DNA of 64,000 bases, taken from Metapseudomonas boanensis (GTDB lineage Bacteria > Pseudomonadota > Gammaproteobacteria > Pseudomonadales > Pseudomonadaceae). Below the pieces are notes generated by a model. It saw only the letters and a program-made list of their open reading frames with translations, was not told where the DNA came from and searched no databases. The translations under genes and the position numbers were made by a program. Location: assembly GCF_018704125.1 (NCBI RefSeq), contig NZ_JAGTIS010000009.1:62001-126000 (forward strand), written 5' to 3'. Below are positions 23,128-33,251 of the stretch, one piece after another (positions within the stretch are counted from its first letter, which is position 1; every line of letters begins with the position of its first letter).

Positions 23128-25305
23128 TCACGCCACCTTCCTCTCACTCAACAGGTGCGCCGCCAGGGTCCGCAGCGGGCCGAGCTGGCGGCAGATCAGG
23201 CCGAGTTCGGTCTGCACCAGGCGGGGGCGGTCGTTCATGTCTTCCGGGAGCTGCTCCAGAGCCTTGGCCAGTGTCTCTTCTTCATCTCGATGGATGCTGA
23301 TTGGGCGCCGGTCGGCGAGCCCCTGGGCGATGCAGTCGAGACTCTCGGCTATCTGTTCGGCGGCCTGTTCGGAGACCGGGGTTAGGGCTTCCCCCGGCTG
23401 TTCGCCACGATGCGCGCCAAGGGCAGAGAGGTAGCTGAGCAGGGTGTGGGAGAGCACCAGGAAGCGGAAACCGATATCCGCCTCCTTCCGGAAATGGCCG
23501 GGCTCCATCAGCATGTTCGATAGCGTGGTGGACAGCGCTGCGTCGGCATTGTGTGCGTTGCGCCGGGCCAGGCGGTAGGCGAGGTCGTCGCGCTTGCCGC
23601 TGGCGTACTGCTGCATGATCTGGCGCAGATAGCGGCTGTTGCAGCTCAGAGTGTTGGCCACCACCTGGTTGAGGCGTCGACCTTGCCAGTCGGGGAGGAT
23701 GAAGATCACCGCGAGGCCGGCGATCAGGCTGCCCAGCAGGGTATCCACCAGGCGCGGGAGGAACAGCCCGTAGCTGTCGCCGATCTGGTTGAAGCAAAAC
23801 AGCACCAGCAGGGTGATGGCGGCCGTGGCCAGCGTGTAGCGCGTGGCGCGAGTGGCGAAGAACACCACGCCGGCGATCACCGCAAAAACTGATTGTGCCA
23901 GGGCGTTGGGGAACAGATCGAACAGCGCCCAGCCGAGGGCCAGGCCGATCAGGGTGCCCGCGATCCGTTGCACGAGCTTACGTCGTGTCGCGCCGAAGTT
24001 GGGTTGGCAGACGAAGACTGTAGTCAGCAGGATCCAGTAGCCCTGGGTCGGGTGTATCAGGTGCAGTACGCCATAGCCGGCGGAGAGCGCCAGGGCCATG
24101 CGCAAGGCGTGACGAAACACCAGCGAGGTAGGCGTGAGGTTCTGTTTCAGACGTTCCCAGACATCCTTGAGCCCTTTCGGCGAGCGGTCCAGCAGGCTGC
24201 TGTCCTGTGCCTCTGCGAGGGCATCGGGGTTGCTCGCGTCGGTCAGCAGTCGGTCGAGGGTGGCGAGGTTGCCGGCCAGCGCGCTGAGCGAGCGCAGCAG
24301 GCCGCGCCAGGCGGGGTTGCTCTGCAGACGCAGGTGGTCGAGCGATTTCTTGAGGTCTTCCAGGGCCTGGGTGCCGTCCAGATAGTCGAACGGCTGGCGC
24401 ATCTGGATGGCCCGACCCAGGGCCTGACAGGCGCCGCCTTGCTGGCGCAGCAGACGCTGGCAGCGGAACAGCACGTCGCTGTGGAAGAAGGTCTCGGCCA
24501 ATTCGTTGTAGGGGTGGTGTGATGAGCTGGCGCGCTCGTGGATGTCCTGGGCCAGGAAATACAGCTTCAGGTAGCGGTTGACCTTGGGGCCGGGGCGGCC
24601 GTTGCCAACCCGGTGCAGAATGATTTCCTTGGCGGCATTGAGCGCGGCGACTACGCGGCCGTTCTGCTGGGCCAGGGCCAGGCGGCGCGCTTCGACATCC
24701 AGGTGGCGCACTGGCTCGAGCAGGGCGGACTTGAGCTTGAGGTACTGCCCCAGTTCACGGTACAGCCGGGCTAGGCTCTGTTGCACCGGCTGGTGGGTGA
24801 ACAACGCTTGCCAGAGGACGGAGAGCAGACCGTACCAGGCGGCACCGGCCACCAGCAGCAGCGGTTCTTGCCAAAGGTTGGTGGGGGCGCCGTCGCGCTG
24901 GTCGACGCCAATCATGGTGTAGATCGAGAGAATCAGCGTGGCCGAGGCGATGGTGGCGTAGCGCTCGCCGAGAGCGCCGAGCATGGTCAGGCCGAAACTG
25001 GCCAGGGCCAGGGCGCTGACGAAGACCCAGGGATAGGGAAACAGCAACTCCACCGACAGCGAGGCCAGGCTGAAGCAGCCCAGGATCACCAGCAGTGCGG
25101 TCAGGCGGCCCTGCCAGTTGTCGTCGGTTTCGGCCAAGGCACTGGCGATGATGCCGAGGAACAACGGGATCAGCAGGTCCATGCGGTCCTGCTGCCAGCA
25201 CAGCGCCATGCTCCCGGTAAGGGCAACGAAGACGCGCAGGCTGTAGCTGAATTTGTCCAGCGCCCACAGGCGGCGAAGTGATTCTGTAAGTCGGGTCGAG
25301 GGCAT
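23128..25305 (-). CDS. yccS: YccS-like FUSC-family inner-membrane protein
   Basis: 725 residues arranged as two blocks of about six hydrophobic helices (roughly residues 20-160 and 395-530), each followed by a large soluble region, as in the YccS/YhfK group of the FUSC superfamily. Recognisable segments are DNWQGRLTALLVILGCF in the first block and GYWILLTTVFVCQPNFGATR in the second, the latter being the FUSC signature. Related proteins include aromatic acid exporters, but YccS itself has no settled function. The gene stands alone on the minus strand between the RAYT gene and a solute-binding protein gene. Confidence 0.88.
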   Translation of the reverse strand: MPSTRLTESLRRLWALDKFSYSLRVFVALTGSMALCWQQDRMDLLIPLFLGIIASALAETDDNWQGRLTALLVILGCFSLASLSVELLFPYPWVFVSALALASFGLTMLGALGERYATIASATLILSIYTMIGVDQRDGAPTNLWQEPLLLVAGAAWYGLLSVLWQALFTHQPVQQSLARLYRELGQYLKLKSALLEPVRHLDVEARRLALAQQNGRVVAALNAAKEIILHRVGNGRPGPKVNRYLKLYFLAQDIHERASSSHHPYNELAETFFHSDVLFRCQRLLRQQGGACQALGRAIQMRQPFDYLDGTQALEDLKKSLDHLRLQSNPAWRGLLRSLSALAGNLATLDRLLTDASNPDALAEAQDSSLLDRSPKGLKDVWERLKQNLTPTSLVFRHALRMALALSAGYGVLHLIHPTQGYWILLTTVFVCQPNFGATRRKLVQRIAGTLIGLALGWALFDLFPNALAQSVFAVIAGVVFFATRATRYTLATAAITLLVLFCFNQIGDSYGLFLPRLVDTLLGSLIAGLAVIFILPDWQGRRLNQVVANTLSCNSRYLRQIMQQYASGKRDDLAYRLARRNAHNADAALSTTLSNMLMEPGHFRKEADIGFRFLVLSHTLLSYLSALGAHRGEQPGEALTPVSEQAAEQIAESLDCIAQGLADRRPISIHRDEEETLAKALEQLPEDMNDRPRLVQTELGLICRQLGPLRTLAAHLLSERKVA

Positions 25306-25536
25306 GGCGGCCTTGTGGGCTGATGTCCGGTTGCGGCTGTGTTGCCGGCTACAGCCTAAGGGCTTCGGCGCGTGCTGTCAGCCGCATCGTGGATGGGAGA
25401 TCGATTTGTCTTCTTGCAGGTGCGTCGAGTCAGATCCAGGGTTCGTGTTTGCTTGCACGATGGTGCTGGCTTGACTGGCCGCGCCCCAGGATTTGGTGCA
25501 GGCTAGGTGGGTCTACCGGCCAACAATCACTTTCGG

Positions 25537-26283
25537 ATGCCATGGATGAGAAGACGCTGTGGTGTAGTCTTTATCGCCCTGCTTTTCGCCCTGGGCGGTG
25601 CCCGGGCTGAGCAACTGCGCATGGCTGCAAATGTCTGGCCGCCTTTTACCGATGCGCGCCTGGTCGGCAACGGCCTGGCGAGCGAGGTGGTCAGCGCCGC
25701 ATTCAAGCGGGCCGGGCATACCACCGAATATGTCGAGGTGCCTTGGGTCCGAGCCCTGCGCGGGCTGCAGCAGGATGATTACGACCTGATCGTCAGCGCC
25801 TGGTACAGCGATGAGCGGGCCCGCTATGGCCTGTTCTCCGAACCCTACCTGACCAACCGGATCCTGTTCCTCAAGCGCAAGGGTACGCCTGTCGAGTTTG
25901 CCAATAGGGCAGACCTTGGCTCGCACAGCATTGCCGTCGGGCGCGGCTACAGCTACTCCGCTACCTTCGATAACGATGCGACGCTGAACAAGGTGCCGGT
26001 GCAGGACTTCCTGATGGCCGCAAGGATGCTTGCGGCCGGTCGCGTCGACTTGACCCTGGAGGACGAGTGGGTTGCGCGCTTCCACCTCAAACGCGAGCTC
26101 AAGGCAGTCAGTGATCAACTGGAGTTCCTGCCCCGGCCACTGAGCGAGAACGGCCTGCACATCCTGGTCCGCCGCAGCCACCCGCGCCACCGGCAGTTGG
26201 TCGAGGACTTCAACCGCTCAGTGCGGGCAATGAGGGAGGACGGCAGCTACGCGGCGATCTTCAGGCGACACGGTTTCGAGTGA
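25537..26283 (+). CDS. Periplasmic solute-binding protein, family 3 (orphan)
   Basis: 248 residues. The signal peptide is RRRCGVVFIALLFALGGARA, followed by a mature chain with ANVWPPFTDARLVGNGLASE, the VEVPWVRALRGLQQDDYDLI segment and SEPYLTNRILFLKRKG, all family 3 SBP features. ATG at 25537 and ATG at 25546 are both possible starts; no ribosome binding site decides between them, and a GTG at 25507 is also in frame. No permease or ATPase gene is adjacent. Proteins of this sub-type sometimes act as sensor inputs, which is inference here. Confidence 0.83.
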   Translation: MPWMRRRCGVVFIALLFALGGARAEQLRMAANVWPPFTDARLVGNGLASEVVSAAFKRAGHTTEYVEVPWVRALRGLQQDDYDLIVSAWYSDERARYGLFSEPYLTNRILFLKRKGTPVEFANRADLGSHSIAVGRGYSYSATFDNDATLNKVPVQDFLMAARMLAAGRVDLTLEDEWVARFHLKRELKAVSDQLEFLPRPLSENGLHILVRRSHPRHRQLVEDFNRSVRAMREDGSYAAIFRRHGFE

Positions 26284-26305
26284 AGACCGTGCGCCTCCCG
26301 ATTGT

Positions 26306-27685
26306 TCAGAGGGTTCGCACCTTGTAGGAACGGCCCTTGATCTTGCCATCGCTAAGGCGCTTGAGTGCCTGCTTGGCGATACCGCGCTCCACCGCGACGA
26401 AGGCCTGGAAGTCGAAGATAGCGATCTTGCCCACCTGGCTGCCGGGAATGCCTGCCTCGCCGGTCAGGGCGCCGAGAATGTCGGCAGGACGCAGCTTCTC
26501 CTTGCGGCCACCGTTGATGCACAGGGTCACCATGGGCGGCAGCAGCGGCTCTTTGTTCTTCACCACCAGCTCGTCCAGCCGCTGCCAGTTCAGCGGGGCC
26601 TTCTGCAGGTCTTCGATGGCCTGGGCGCGATTGGCCTCGGCGGGTGCTACCAGACTCAGGGCCAGACCTTTCTCACCGGCACGGCCGCTGCGACCGATGC
26701 GGTGAATGTGCACTTCCGGGTCGCGCGACAGTTCGACGTTGATCACCGCTTCCAGCCCGGCGATATCCAGCCCGCGCGCAGCGACGTCGGTGGCCACCAG
26801 CACACTGCAACTCTGGTTGGCGAACAGGGCCAGCACCTGGTCACGCTCGCGCTGTTCCAGATCGCCATGCAGCGACTGCGCCGATACACCATGGGATTGC
26901 AGATGGGCCTCCAGCTCCTGGCACTGCTGGCGGGTGTGACAGAAGGCGACGCAGGATTGCGGGCGCACCTGTTGCAGCAGGCGCAGGACGGCGTCCATCC
27001 GCTGGCGTGGGTCGATTTCGTAGAAGCGCTGCTCGATCTGGTTGTCGTCGTGCAGGGCTTCGACCTTGACCTGTTGCGGGTTGCGCATGAAAGTCTTGGC
27101 CAACTGTTCGATCCCGGCCGGGTAGGTCGCGGAGAACAGCAGGGTCTGCCGTTTCGCCGGTGTCTGCCCAATGATCTCGGCGATGCTGTCGTAGAAGCCC
27201 ATGTCGAGCATGCGGTCGGCTTCGTCCAGCACCAGGGTGTTCAGCCCGTCGAGGACCAGGGTGCCCTTGCGCAGGTGTTCCTGCACCCGGCCCGGGGTGC
27301 CGACGATGATGTGCGCGCCATGCTCGAGGGAGCCGACCTGCGGGCCGAAGGGCACGCCGCCGCACAGCGTCAGCACCTTGATGTTGCCGTGGCCGCGGGC
27401 CAGGCGGCGAATTTCCTTGGCAACCTGGTCGGCCAGTTCGCGAGTGGGGCACAGGACCAGCGCCTGGCAGCCGAAGAAGCGCGGATTGAGCGGCTCCAGC
27501 AGGCCGATGCCGAAGGTGGCAGTCTTGCCGCTGCCGGTCTTGGCCTGGGCGATCAGGTCGTGCCCTTTGAGGATCAGCGGCAAGCTCTGCGCCTGGATGG
27601 GCGTCATTTCCCTGTAGCCGAGGGTGTCGAGATTGGCCAGGGTAACGGCGGACAAGGGCAGGGTGCTGAAGGCGGCGGTGGTCAC
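26306..27685 (-). CDS. dbpA: ATP-dependent RNA helicase DbpA
   Basis: 459-residue DEAD-box helicase acting in 50S ribosome assembly at 23S rRNA helix 92. Motifs in order: Q-motif (TPIQAQSLP), Walker A AKTGSGKT with K54, PTREL (80-84), TPGR (130-133), DEAD (154-157), SAT, and HRIGRSGRAG (motif VI). The C-terminal 75 residues (INGGRKEKLRPADILGALTG, GKIAIFDFQAFVAVER) form the DbpA RNA-binding domain, which separates it from RhlB/RhlE. The gene converges on the solute-binding protein gene and is 22 bp from its end. Confidence 0.95.
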   Translation of the reverse strand: MTTAAFSTLPLSAVTLANLDTLGYREMTPIQAQSLPLILKGHDLIAQAKTGSGKTATFGIGLLEPLNPRFFGCQALVLCPTRELADQVAKEIRRLARGHGNIKVLTLCGGVPFGPQVGSLEHGAHIIVGTPGRVQEHLRKGTLVLDGLNTLVLDEADRMLDMGFYDSIAEIIGQTPAKRQTLLFSATYPAGIEQLAKTFMRNPQQVKVEALHDDNQIEQRFYEIDPRQRMDAVLRLLQQVRPQSCVAFCHTRQQCQELEAHLQSHGVSAQSLHGDLEQRERDQVLALFANQSCSVLVATDVAARGLDIAGLEAVINVELSRDPEVHIHRIGRSGRAGEKGLALSLVAPAEANRAQAIEDLQKAPLNWQRLDELVVKNKEPLLPPMVTLCINGGRKEKLRPADILGALTGEAGIPGSQVGKIAIFDFQAFVAVERGIAKQALKRLSDGKIKGRSYKVRTL

Positions 27686-27851
27686 GTTGATGGTCTGCTG
27701 GGGCGAATGGCTGCGCAGTTTAGCAGGAAGGCGCCTCGGCTCCCCGCTCGGAGACGGAATGAGCTTTCATCCCACGTCAAAGATGGATTGCGCTGGCCTG
27801 CTACCCTTGCGACAGTTCTTCTTCCTACCGTTGGCTGCCAAGGCGCTTGCG

Positions 27852-28880
27852 ATGCGTGTGCTCTGCCTCTTCAGTTTGCTGCTGTTGCACCTGCCTCTGC
27901 GCGCGGCGGAATGGTTTCCGCTGGAGGCCCAGGTCGATGGCCGTTCGGCCAGCTACCGACCGTTGATGCAGGCGAGCAAGCCCTGGCGTATTTGTGCGTT
28001 GCTGCCCCATGGCATGGACCGCTATTGGTGGGGCGTAGCCTGGGGACTCCACGAGGAGGCGCGACGCCAGGGCGTGCAGCTTGGGGTCTATGAAGCGGGC
28101 GGCTACCAATACCCAGATATGCAGCGGGCGCAGCTGACTCGCTGCATCCAGCTTGCCGCCGATGCCTATGTGGTCGCCGCCATCAATACCCAGGGGTTGT
28201 GTGACGAGATCGCCCTGCTGCACCGCGATGGCGTCCCGGTGATCGATCTGGTCAACCGCATCGACTGTCCCGGCATCAGTGCCCGCTCACAGGTGGACTT
28301 CGCCGATATGGCCAAGGCGGCGCTTGCCTATATCCAACGTCACAGTGGCGGACGCGCGGTGCGCGTAGGCTGGCTGCCCGGGCCACAGGATGCCGGCTGG
28401 GTTGCGGACGCCGAGCGTGGTCTGCAGGCTGCACTCAAAGGTGGTTCGGTGACGCTCGTATCGGGCGGTTATGGCCCGGTGGATCGCTCGACCCAGGCGG
28501 TGCTGGTGCGCCAGCTGCTGGCGCGCGAGCCCGAGCTCGATTACATCCTGGGGAATGCCGAGGCTGCGGCCTTCGCGGCCCAACTGGTGCGCAGCGGTGG
28601 TTCGCGCTATCGCGCCCAGGTGGTGTCGCTCTACGCCACTGAGCGGATTCTGGAGTCCATCAGGGATGGCGGGATCCTCGCAGCGCCTACGGATTCGCCA
28701 GTCATCCAGGCGCGGGTCGCAATCGACTTGGCAGTGCGGGCCCTGGAGGGAAAGCAATCGCCGGTGCGGGTCAGCCCGCTGATCGAGGTAATCGACCAGG
28801 CGAATCTGAAGCGCTTTGACTTCGGTCGCCTGATGCCACCCTCGGGGCATTGGATGATTCGGCAGGAGTTGCCGGAGTAG
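27852..28880 (+). CDS. TorT-like periplasmic sensor-type binding protein (orphan)
   Basis: 342 residues with a signal peptide (about 1-18, ending RAA) and a periplasmic-binding-protein type 1 fold. The segments WRICALLPHGMDRYWWGVAWGLHEEARRQG-like start (ICALLPHGMDRYWWGVAWGL), LGVYEAGGYQ and LDYILGNAEAAAFAA read like TorT, which binds trimethylamine N-oxide and presents it to the sensor kinase TorS in enterobacteria. No TorS, TorR or TMAO reductase gene is in the window, so ligand and partner are unknown. The start at 27852 follows the frame of the signal peptide. It ends just before a composite repeat and the betA terminator. Confidence 0.75.
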   Translation: MRVLCLFSLLLLHLPLRAAEWFPLEAQVDGRSASYRPLMQASKPWRICALLPHGMDRYWWGVAWGLHEEARRQGVQLGVYEAGGYQYPDMQRAQLTRCIQLAADAYVVAAINTQGLCDEIALLHRDGVPVIDLVNRIDCPGISARSQVDFADMAKAALAYIQRHSGGRAVRVGWLPGPQDAGWVADAERGLQAALKGGSVTLVSGGYGPVDRSTQAVLVRQLLAREPELDYILGNAEAAAFAAQLVRSGGSRYRAQVVSLYATERILESIRDGGILAAPTDSPVIQARVAIDLAVRALEGKQSPVRVSPLIEVIDQANLKRFDFGRLMPPSGHWMIRQELPE

Positions 28881-28903
28881 GGGGGGCTAGCGGGGCGGGG
28901 CTA

Positions 28904-28998
28904 CCCTCACCCCCGGCCCCTCTCCCAGAAGGAGAGGGGCGCGGTTCGTGCAGTCCATAGGCACCGCGCATGTCCCGTCGGGGCGAATTCATTCGTGA
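28904..28998. repeat. Composite dispersed repeat, copy 1
   Basis: A 23-bp C/T-rich core at 28904-28926 (begins CCCTCACCCCCGG, ends CCCCTCTCCC) forms a hairpin with GGAGAGGGGC just after, and is followed about 50 bp later by a REP-like GGGGCGAATTCATTCG. The same 23-bp core occurs inverted at 51150-51172, also next to a GAATTCATTCGCC element. Confidence 0.7.
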
Positions 28999-29030
28999 TG
29001 CAGCCTGCAAGGCTGCCTGTCTCCAAAACG

Positions 29031-29065
29031 AAACGGCCCCTGGCGTGGTGCGCCAGGGGCCGTTT
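29031..29065 (-). terminator. Terminator of the betIBA transcript
   Basis: AAACGGCCCCTGGCG, TGGTG loop, CGCCAGGGGCCGTTT: 15-bp perfect stem with the A/T ends that give a U-run. It lies 17 bp past the betA stop codon. Confidence 0.9.
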
Positions 29066-29081
29066 CATTCAGGCGGCTACC

Positions 29082-30770
29082 TTACAGCTGGCGAGCGGGG
29101 GTGCCGCGCACCGGCTTTTCACCGGCAACGTAGTACTTCGCCTTGCTGCGAGGCAGGCCTTTGCGGCCGCGGATTTTGTCGGCGATCTTCTCGGCGATCA
29201 TGATGGTGGTCGCGTTGAGGTTGCCGGTGATGATCTCCGGCATGATCGAGGCGTCCACCACACGCAGGCCTTCCATGCCGTGCACGCGGCCCTGGCCATC
29301 CACTACCGCCATGTCGTCGGTGCCCATCTTGCAGGAGCAGGAGGGGTGGAAGGCGGTTTCCGCGTGGGTGCGGATGAATTCGTCCAGTTCGGCATCGCTC
29401 TTGAGGTGTGCGCCCGGGCTAAGTTCGCGGCCACGGAACGGGTCCAGCGCAGGCTGCGCCATGATCTCGCGGGTGATGCGGATACCATCGCGGAATTCCT
29501 GCCAGTCCTGTTCGGCGGACATGTAGTTGAACAGGATGCTCGGGTGCTTGCGCGGGTCCTTGGACTTCAGGTGGATGCGACCACGGCTCGGTGAACGCAT
29601 GGAGCCCATGTGGGCCTGGAAGCCGTGCTCCTTCACCGCGTTGCTGCCGTTGTAATTGATCGCTACTGGCAGGAAGTGGTACTGGATGTTCGGCCACTTG
29701 AATTCCGGACGGGTGCGGATGAAACCGCCCGCTTCGAAATGGTTGCTGGCGCCCTTGCCACTGCCGAGGAACAGCCACTCGGCGCCGATCGCCGGCTGGT
29801 TCCACCATTGCAGGGCGGGATACATGGATACCGGCTCCTTGCAGGCATATTGCAGGTAGAGCTCCAGGTGGTCTTGCAGGTTGGCTCCGACGCCCGGCAG
29901 GTCATGCACTACGGGTATGTCGAGGTCGCGCAGCAGGGACGCCGGCCCCACGCCGGAGCGTTGCAGCAGTTGCGGCGAGGCAATGGCTCCGCTGCACACC
30001 AGCACTTCGCGGCGGGCATGCACGGTCACTGGGCTGTTGTCATCGCCCTTGAGGTAGGCGACGCCGATGGCACGCTTGCCGCTGAACAGCACGCGGTCAG
30101 CCTGGGCGTGGGTAACGATAGTCAGGTTGGAGCGGTTGCGCGCCTGGTCCAGGTAGCCGCGGGCGGTGCTGGAGCGGCGCCCCTTCGGGGTCACGGTCCG
30201 GTCCATGGGACCGAAGCCTTCCTGTTGGTAGCCATTCAGGTCTTCGGTGCGCGGATAACCGGCTTGCACGCCGGCCTCGATCATGGCGTGGAACAGTGGG
30301 TTGTTGCCGGCCTTGGGCGTGGTCACGCTCACCGGGCCTTCGCCGCCGTGATAGTCGTTCGGGCCGATGTCGCGGGTTTCCGCCTTGCGGAAGTAAGGCA
30401 AGCAGTCCAGGTAGGTCCAGTCTTCCAGGCCCGGCGCCTTGGCCCAGCTGTCGAAGTCCATGGCGTTGCCGCGGATGTAGCACATGCCGTTGATCAGCGA
30501 GGAGCCGCCCAGGCCCTTGCCACGGCCGCACTCCATGCGGCGGTTGTTCATGTAGGGCTCTGGATCCGTCTCGTAGGCCCAGTTGTAGCGGCGGCCCTGC
30601 AGTGGGTAGGCGAGGGCGGCGGGCATCTGGGTGCGGAAGTCCAGGCGATAGTCAGGGCCGCCAGCTTCGAGGAGCAGCACGCTGACGTCGGCGTCTTCGG
30701 TCAGGCGGGTGGCCAGGACGTTACCGGCAGAACCGGCGCCAACAATGATGTAATCGAATTCTTGTGACAT
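29082..30770 (-). CDS. betA: Choline dehydrogenase
   Basis: Membrane-associated GMC-family flavoenzyme of 562 residues that oxidises choline to betaine aldehyde. The FAD dinucleotide motif is [16 protein letters not shown] at the N-terminus, GMC signatures are [20 protein letters not shown]-like ([14 protein letters not shown]) and [16 protein letters not shown], and the active-site His is in [10 protein letters not shown] near the C-terminus. It is the last gene of betI-betB-betA. The 146 bp between betB and betA carry G/C-rich inverted repeats (CCCGGATTACGCCGGGCTACC type) that resemble extragenic repeats. A strong terminator follows. Confidence 0.96.
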   Translation of the reverse strand: MSQEFDYIIVGAGSAGNVLATRLTEDADVSVLLLEAGGPDYRLDFRTQMPAALAYPLQGRRYNWAYETDPEPYMNNRRMECGRGKGLGGSSLINGMCYIRGNAMDFDSWAKAPGLEDWTYLDCLPYFRKAETRDIGPNDYHGGEGPVSVTTPKAGNNPLFHAMIEAGVQAGYPRTEDLNGYQQEGFGPMDRTVTPKGRRSSTARGYLDQARNRSNLTIVTHAQADRVLFSGKRAIGVAYLKGDDNSPVTVHARREVLVCSGAIASPQLLQRSGVGPASLLRDLDIPVVHDLPGVGANLQDHLELYLQYACKEPVSMYPALQWWNQPAIGAEWLFLGSGKGASNHFEAGGFIRTRPEFKWPNIQYHFLPVAINYNGSNAVKEHGFQAHMGSMRSPSRGRIHLKSKDPRKHPSILFNYMSAEQDWQEFRDGIRITREIMAQPALDPFRGRELSPGAHLKSDAELDEFIRTHAETAFHPSCSCKMGTDDMAVVDGQGRVHGMEGLRVVDASIMPEIITGNLNATTIMIAEKIADKIRGRKGLPRSKAKYYVAGEKPVRGTPARQL

Positions 30771-30916
30771 GTGACTTACCTGCTAAATGACCCGGAGTGG
30801 CTCCGGGGCGCGGCAAACTTCTTCCCGGATTACGCCGGGCTACCGGGGCCATAGCCCGGAGGAAGGCTGGAAGCATGGCGTTCACGCTTCCAGGGCTTCG
30901 TCCAGGCTGGCATGGG

Positions 30917-32389
30917 TCAGAACACCGAGTAGTAGTCGCCCAATTCGACTTGGACAGACTTGATGCGGGTGTAGTGAGCCAGGGTGGTCAGACCGTTCTC
31001 GCGACCAACGCCGGACTGCTTGTAGCCACCGACGGGCATCTCGGCAGGCGACTCGCCCCAGGTGTTGATCCAGCAGATACCGGCTTCCAGCTTGTGGATC
31101 ACTCGGTGGGCGCGGGCCAGGTCGCGGGTGACGACGCCGGCGGCGAGGCCGTATTCGGTGTCGTTGGCGCGGCGAATGACTTCTTCCTCGGTGTCGTAGG
31201 CGAGGATGCTCATCACCGGCCCGAAGATTTCTTCGCGAACGATGGTCATGTCATCGGTGCAGTCGGTGAATACGGTCGCGGCGACGTAGGCGCCTTTGGC
31301 GAATTCGCCGTCGGTGACGCGCTCGCCGCCGATCAGCAGGCGCGCGCCTTCCTTGCGGCCGGCTTCGATATAGCCAAGCACGCTTTCCATGTGGGCGAAG
31401 CTGGTCAGCGGGCCGAAGTTGGTGTTGGCGTCTTCCGGGTTGCCCAGGCGAATGCGCTTCACGCGCTCGACCACCTTGGCTTCGAATTCGGCCTGCAGGG
31501 CGCGCGGGATGAATACGCGGGTGCCGTTGGTGCAGACCTGGCCGGAGCTGAAGAAGTTGGCCATGACGGCGATGTCGGCGGCACGGTCGAGGTCGGCGTC
31601 GTCGAAGATGATCAGTGGCGACTTGCCGCCCAGCTCCATGGTCACTTCCTTCAGCGAGGAACTGGAGGCGCTGGCCATAACCTTCTTGCCGGTGGAGGTG
31701 CCGCCGGTGAAGGAGATCTTCTCGATCAGCGGGTGCTCGGTCAGCCACTGGCCGACTTCACGGCCGCTGCCGGTGAGGACGTTGAACACACCGTCCGGCA
31801 CGCCGGCTTCGGTGTAGATTTCGGCTAGCTTCAGGGCGGTCAGCGGGGTGACTTCGCTGGGCTTGAAGATCATGGCGTTGCCGGCGGCCAGGGCCGGGGC
31901 GGATTTCCACATGGCGATCTGCACGGGGTAGTTCCAAGCGCCGATACCAGCGACCACGCCCAGGGGCTCGCGGCGGGTGTAGACGAAGCTGGTTTCGCGC
32001 AGCGGGATCTGCTCGCCTTCAATGGCAGGGATCAGGCCGGCGTAGTACTCGATCACGTCGGCGCCGGTCACGATGTCCACGGCGCGGGTTTCGGCCAGCG
32101 GCTTGCCGGTGTCCAGGGTCTCCAGCTCGGCCAGTTCGTCGTTGCGCTCACGGAGGATCTCCACTGCGCGGCGCAGGATGCGCGAGCGCTGCATGGCGGT
32201 CATCGCAGCCCAGACCTTCTGGCCTTCGACAGCGCTGGCGACGGCGCGCTCGACGTCGTCCTTGCCGGCACGCTGGACAGTGGCCAGCACTTCACCATTG
32301 GCTGGGTTCACGGTCTCGAAGCTGCTGCCGCTGGTGGAGTCGACGTAGCGGCCGCCAATGTAGAGCTTCTGTTCTTCGAATCGGGCCAT
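30917..32389 (-). CDS. betB: Betaine aldehyde dehydrogenase
   Basis: 490-residue NAD(P)-dependent aldehyde dehydrogenase converting betaine aldehyde to glycine betaine. Key segments are [33 protein letters not shown], the glycine motif [12 protein letters not shown], the general base in MELGGKSP and the catalytic Cys in [10 protein letters not shown]. The start at 32389 ([13 protein letters not shown]) matches the family; the 17 extra upstream codons do not. The gene starts 47 bp after betI on the same strand, so it is in the choline operon under BetI. Confidence 0.96.
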   Translation of the reverse strand: MARFEEQKLYIGGRYVDSTSGSSFETVNPANGEVLATVQRAGKDDVERAVASAVEGQKVWAAMTAMQRSRILRRAVEILRERNDELAELETLDTGKPLAETRAVDIVTGADVIEYYAGLIPAIEGEQIPLRETSFVYTRREPLGVVAGIGAWNYPVQIAMWKSAPALAAGNAMIFKPSEVTPLTALKLAEIYTEAGVPDGVFNVLTGSGREVGQWLTEHPLIEKISFTGGTSTGKKVMASASSSSLKEVTMELGGKSPLIIFDDADLDRAADIAVMANFFSSGQVCTNGTRVFIPRALQAEFEAKVVERVKRIRLGNPEDANTNFGPLTSFAHMESVLGYIEAGRKEGARLLIGGERVTDGEFAKGAYVAATVFTDCTDDMTIVREEIFGPVMSILAYDTEEEVIRRANDTEYGLAAGVVTRDLARAHRVIHKLEAGICWINTWGESPAEMPVGGYKQSGVGRENGLTTLAHYTRIKSVQVELGDYYSVF

Positions 32390-32436
32390 GGTGGTTGTCC
32401 TCTCTAGGTCTTGTGGGCGCAAGGCGGCCGGGCGGT

Positions 32437-33030
32437 TCAAGCCGCCTGCTTGGCCAGTTGTTGATCAAGGAATTCGTAAGCGAGCCGGCGGGCCTGCTCA
32501 GTATCGAAGGCCTCTCCGGACAGCGCGCCGCGCAGCCACAGGCCGTCGATCAGCGCAGCCAGGCCACGAGCGGCGGTACGGGCGCTTTCTACGTCGAGCT
32601 CGCGGCGGAACTGCCAGCAGAGATTCGAGTAGAGGCGGAGGTCGTTGATGCGCTGCAAACGGCGCAGCGATGGCTGGTGCATGCTGCTGGCCCAGAACGC
32701 CAGCCAGGTCTTCATGGCCGGGCCGTTGACCTGGGTTTCGTCGAAGTTGCCGTCGATGATCGAACGCAAATAGCCGCGCGGGGATTTATCGCGCATGGCT
32801 TCGCGGCGCTTGCGCACCGCCTCCTGCAAGTCGTTCATGAGGAAGCGCATGGTGGCTTCCAGCAGGCCGTTCTTGTCCTGGAAATAGTGGCTGATGATGC
32901 CGTTGGAGACCCCCGCCAGGCGGGCGATGTAGGAAATGCTGGCGTCACTCATCCCAACCTGGTCGACGGCCTCGAGGGTCGCGTGGATCAGCTGGGTGCG
33001 GCGCAGTGGCTGCATTCCAATCTTGGGCAT
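32437..33030 (-). CDS. betI: Choline-responsive repressor BetI
   Basis: 197-residue TetR-family repressor of the betIBA and betT promoters, released by choline. The N-terminal HTH is [20 protein letters not shown] followed by recognition helix [11 protein letters not shown]; the middle contains [20 protein letters not shown], which is typical of BetI. It is first in the leftward betIBA group. A perfect palindrome TTGAACGTTCAA lies 60 bp upstream in the gap shared with betT. A close paralog lies beyond betT at 35073-35678, with roughly three quarters identical residues by my hand count. Confidence 0.95.
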   Translation of the reverse strand: MPKIGMQPLRRTQLIHATLEAVDQVGMSDASISYIARLAGVSNGIISHYFQDKNGLLEATMRFLMNDLQEAVRKRREAMRDKSPRGYLRSIIDGNFDETQVNGPAMKTWLAFWASSMHQPSLRRLQRINDLRLYSNLCWQFRRELDVESARTAARGLAALIDGLWLRGALSGEAFDTEQARRLAYEFLDQQLAKQAA

Positions 33031-33089
33031 GGGGGCTCCTCCTCTCCGGCGTATCCGGGTGGGTTGAAATCCAGCCTACTTTATTTTTA

Positions 33090-33101
33090 TTGAACGTTCA
33101 A
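33090..33101. promoter_or_regulatory. BetI operator TTGAACGTTCAA
   Basis: A 12-bp perfect palindrome within an A+T-rich stretch (TTATTTTTATTGAACG) between the divergent betI and betT genes. BetI sites of Pseudomonas lie in this position. It is 60 bp from betI and 150 bp from betT. Confidence 0.8.
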
Positions 33102-33251
33102 ACAACAAAGAATAAGCTGCGCACCATGGAACGGGATGCGGCAGTTCGCCGCACCTTTTTCAGGCCATCGACCTGACCTCGGACGGTGGTGTGGGACTGT
33201 CGTTGCGCCCAACAGGCGCCTGCTTTCACTGCCCCTGGAGCCAATCTCCAA

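Noticed and set aside
16683-28880. Possible genomic island among the single genes
   Set aside because: No integrase, tRNA-end duplication or phage gene is seen, and base use is similar to the neighbours apart from short A+T-rich promoters.
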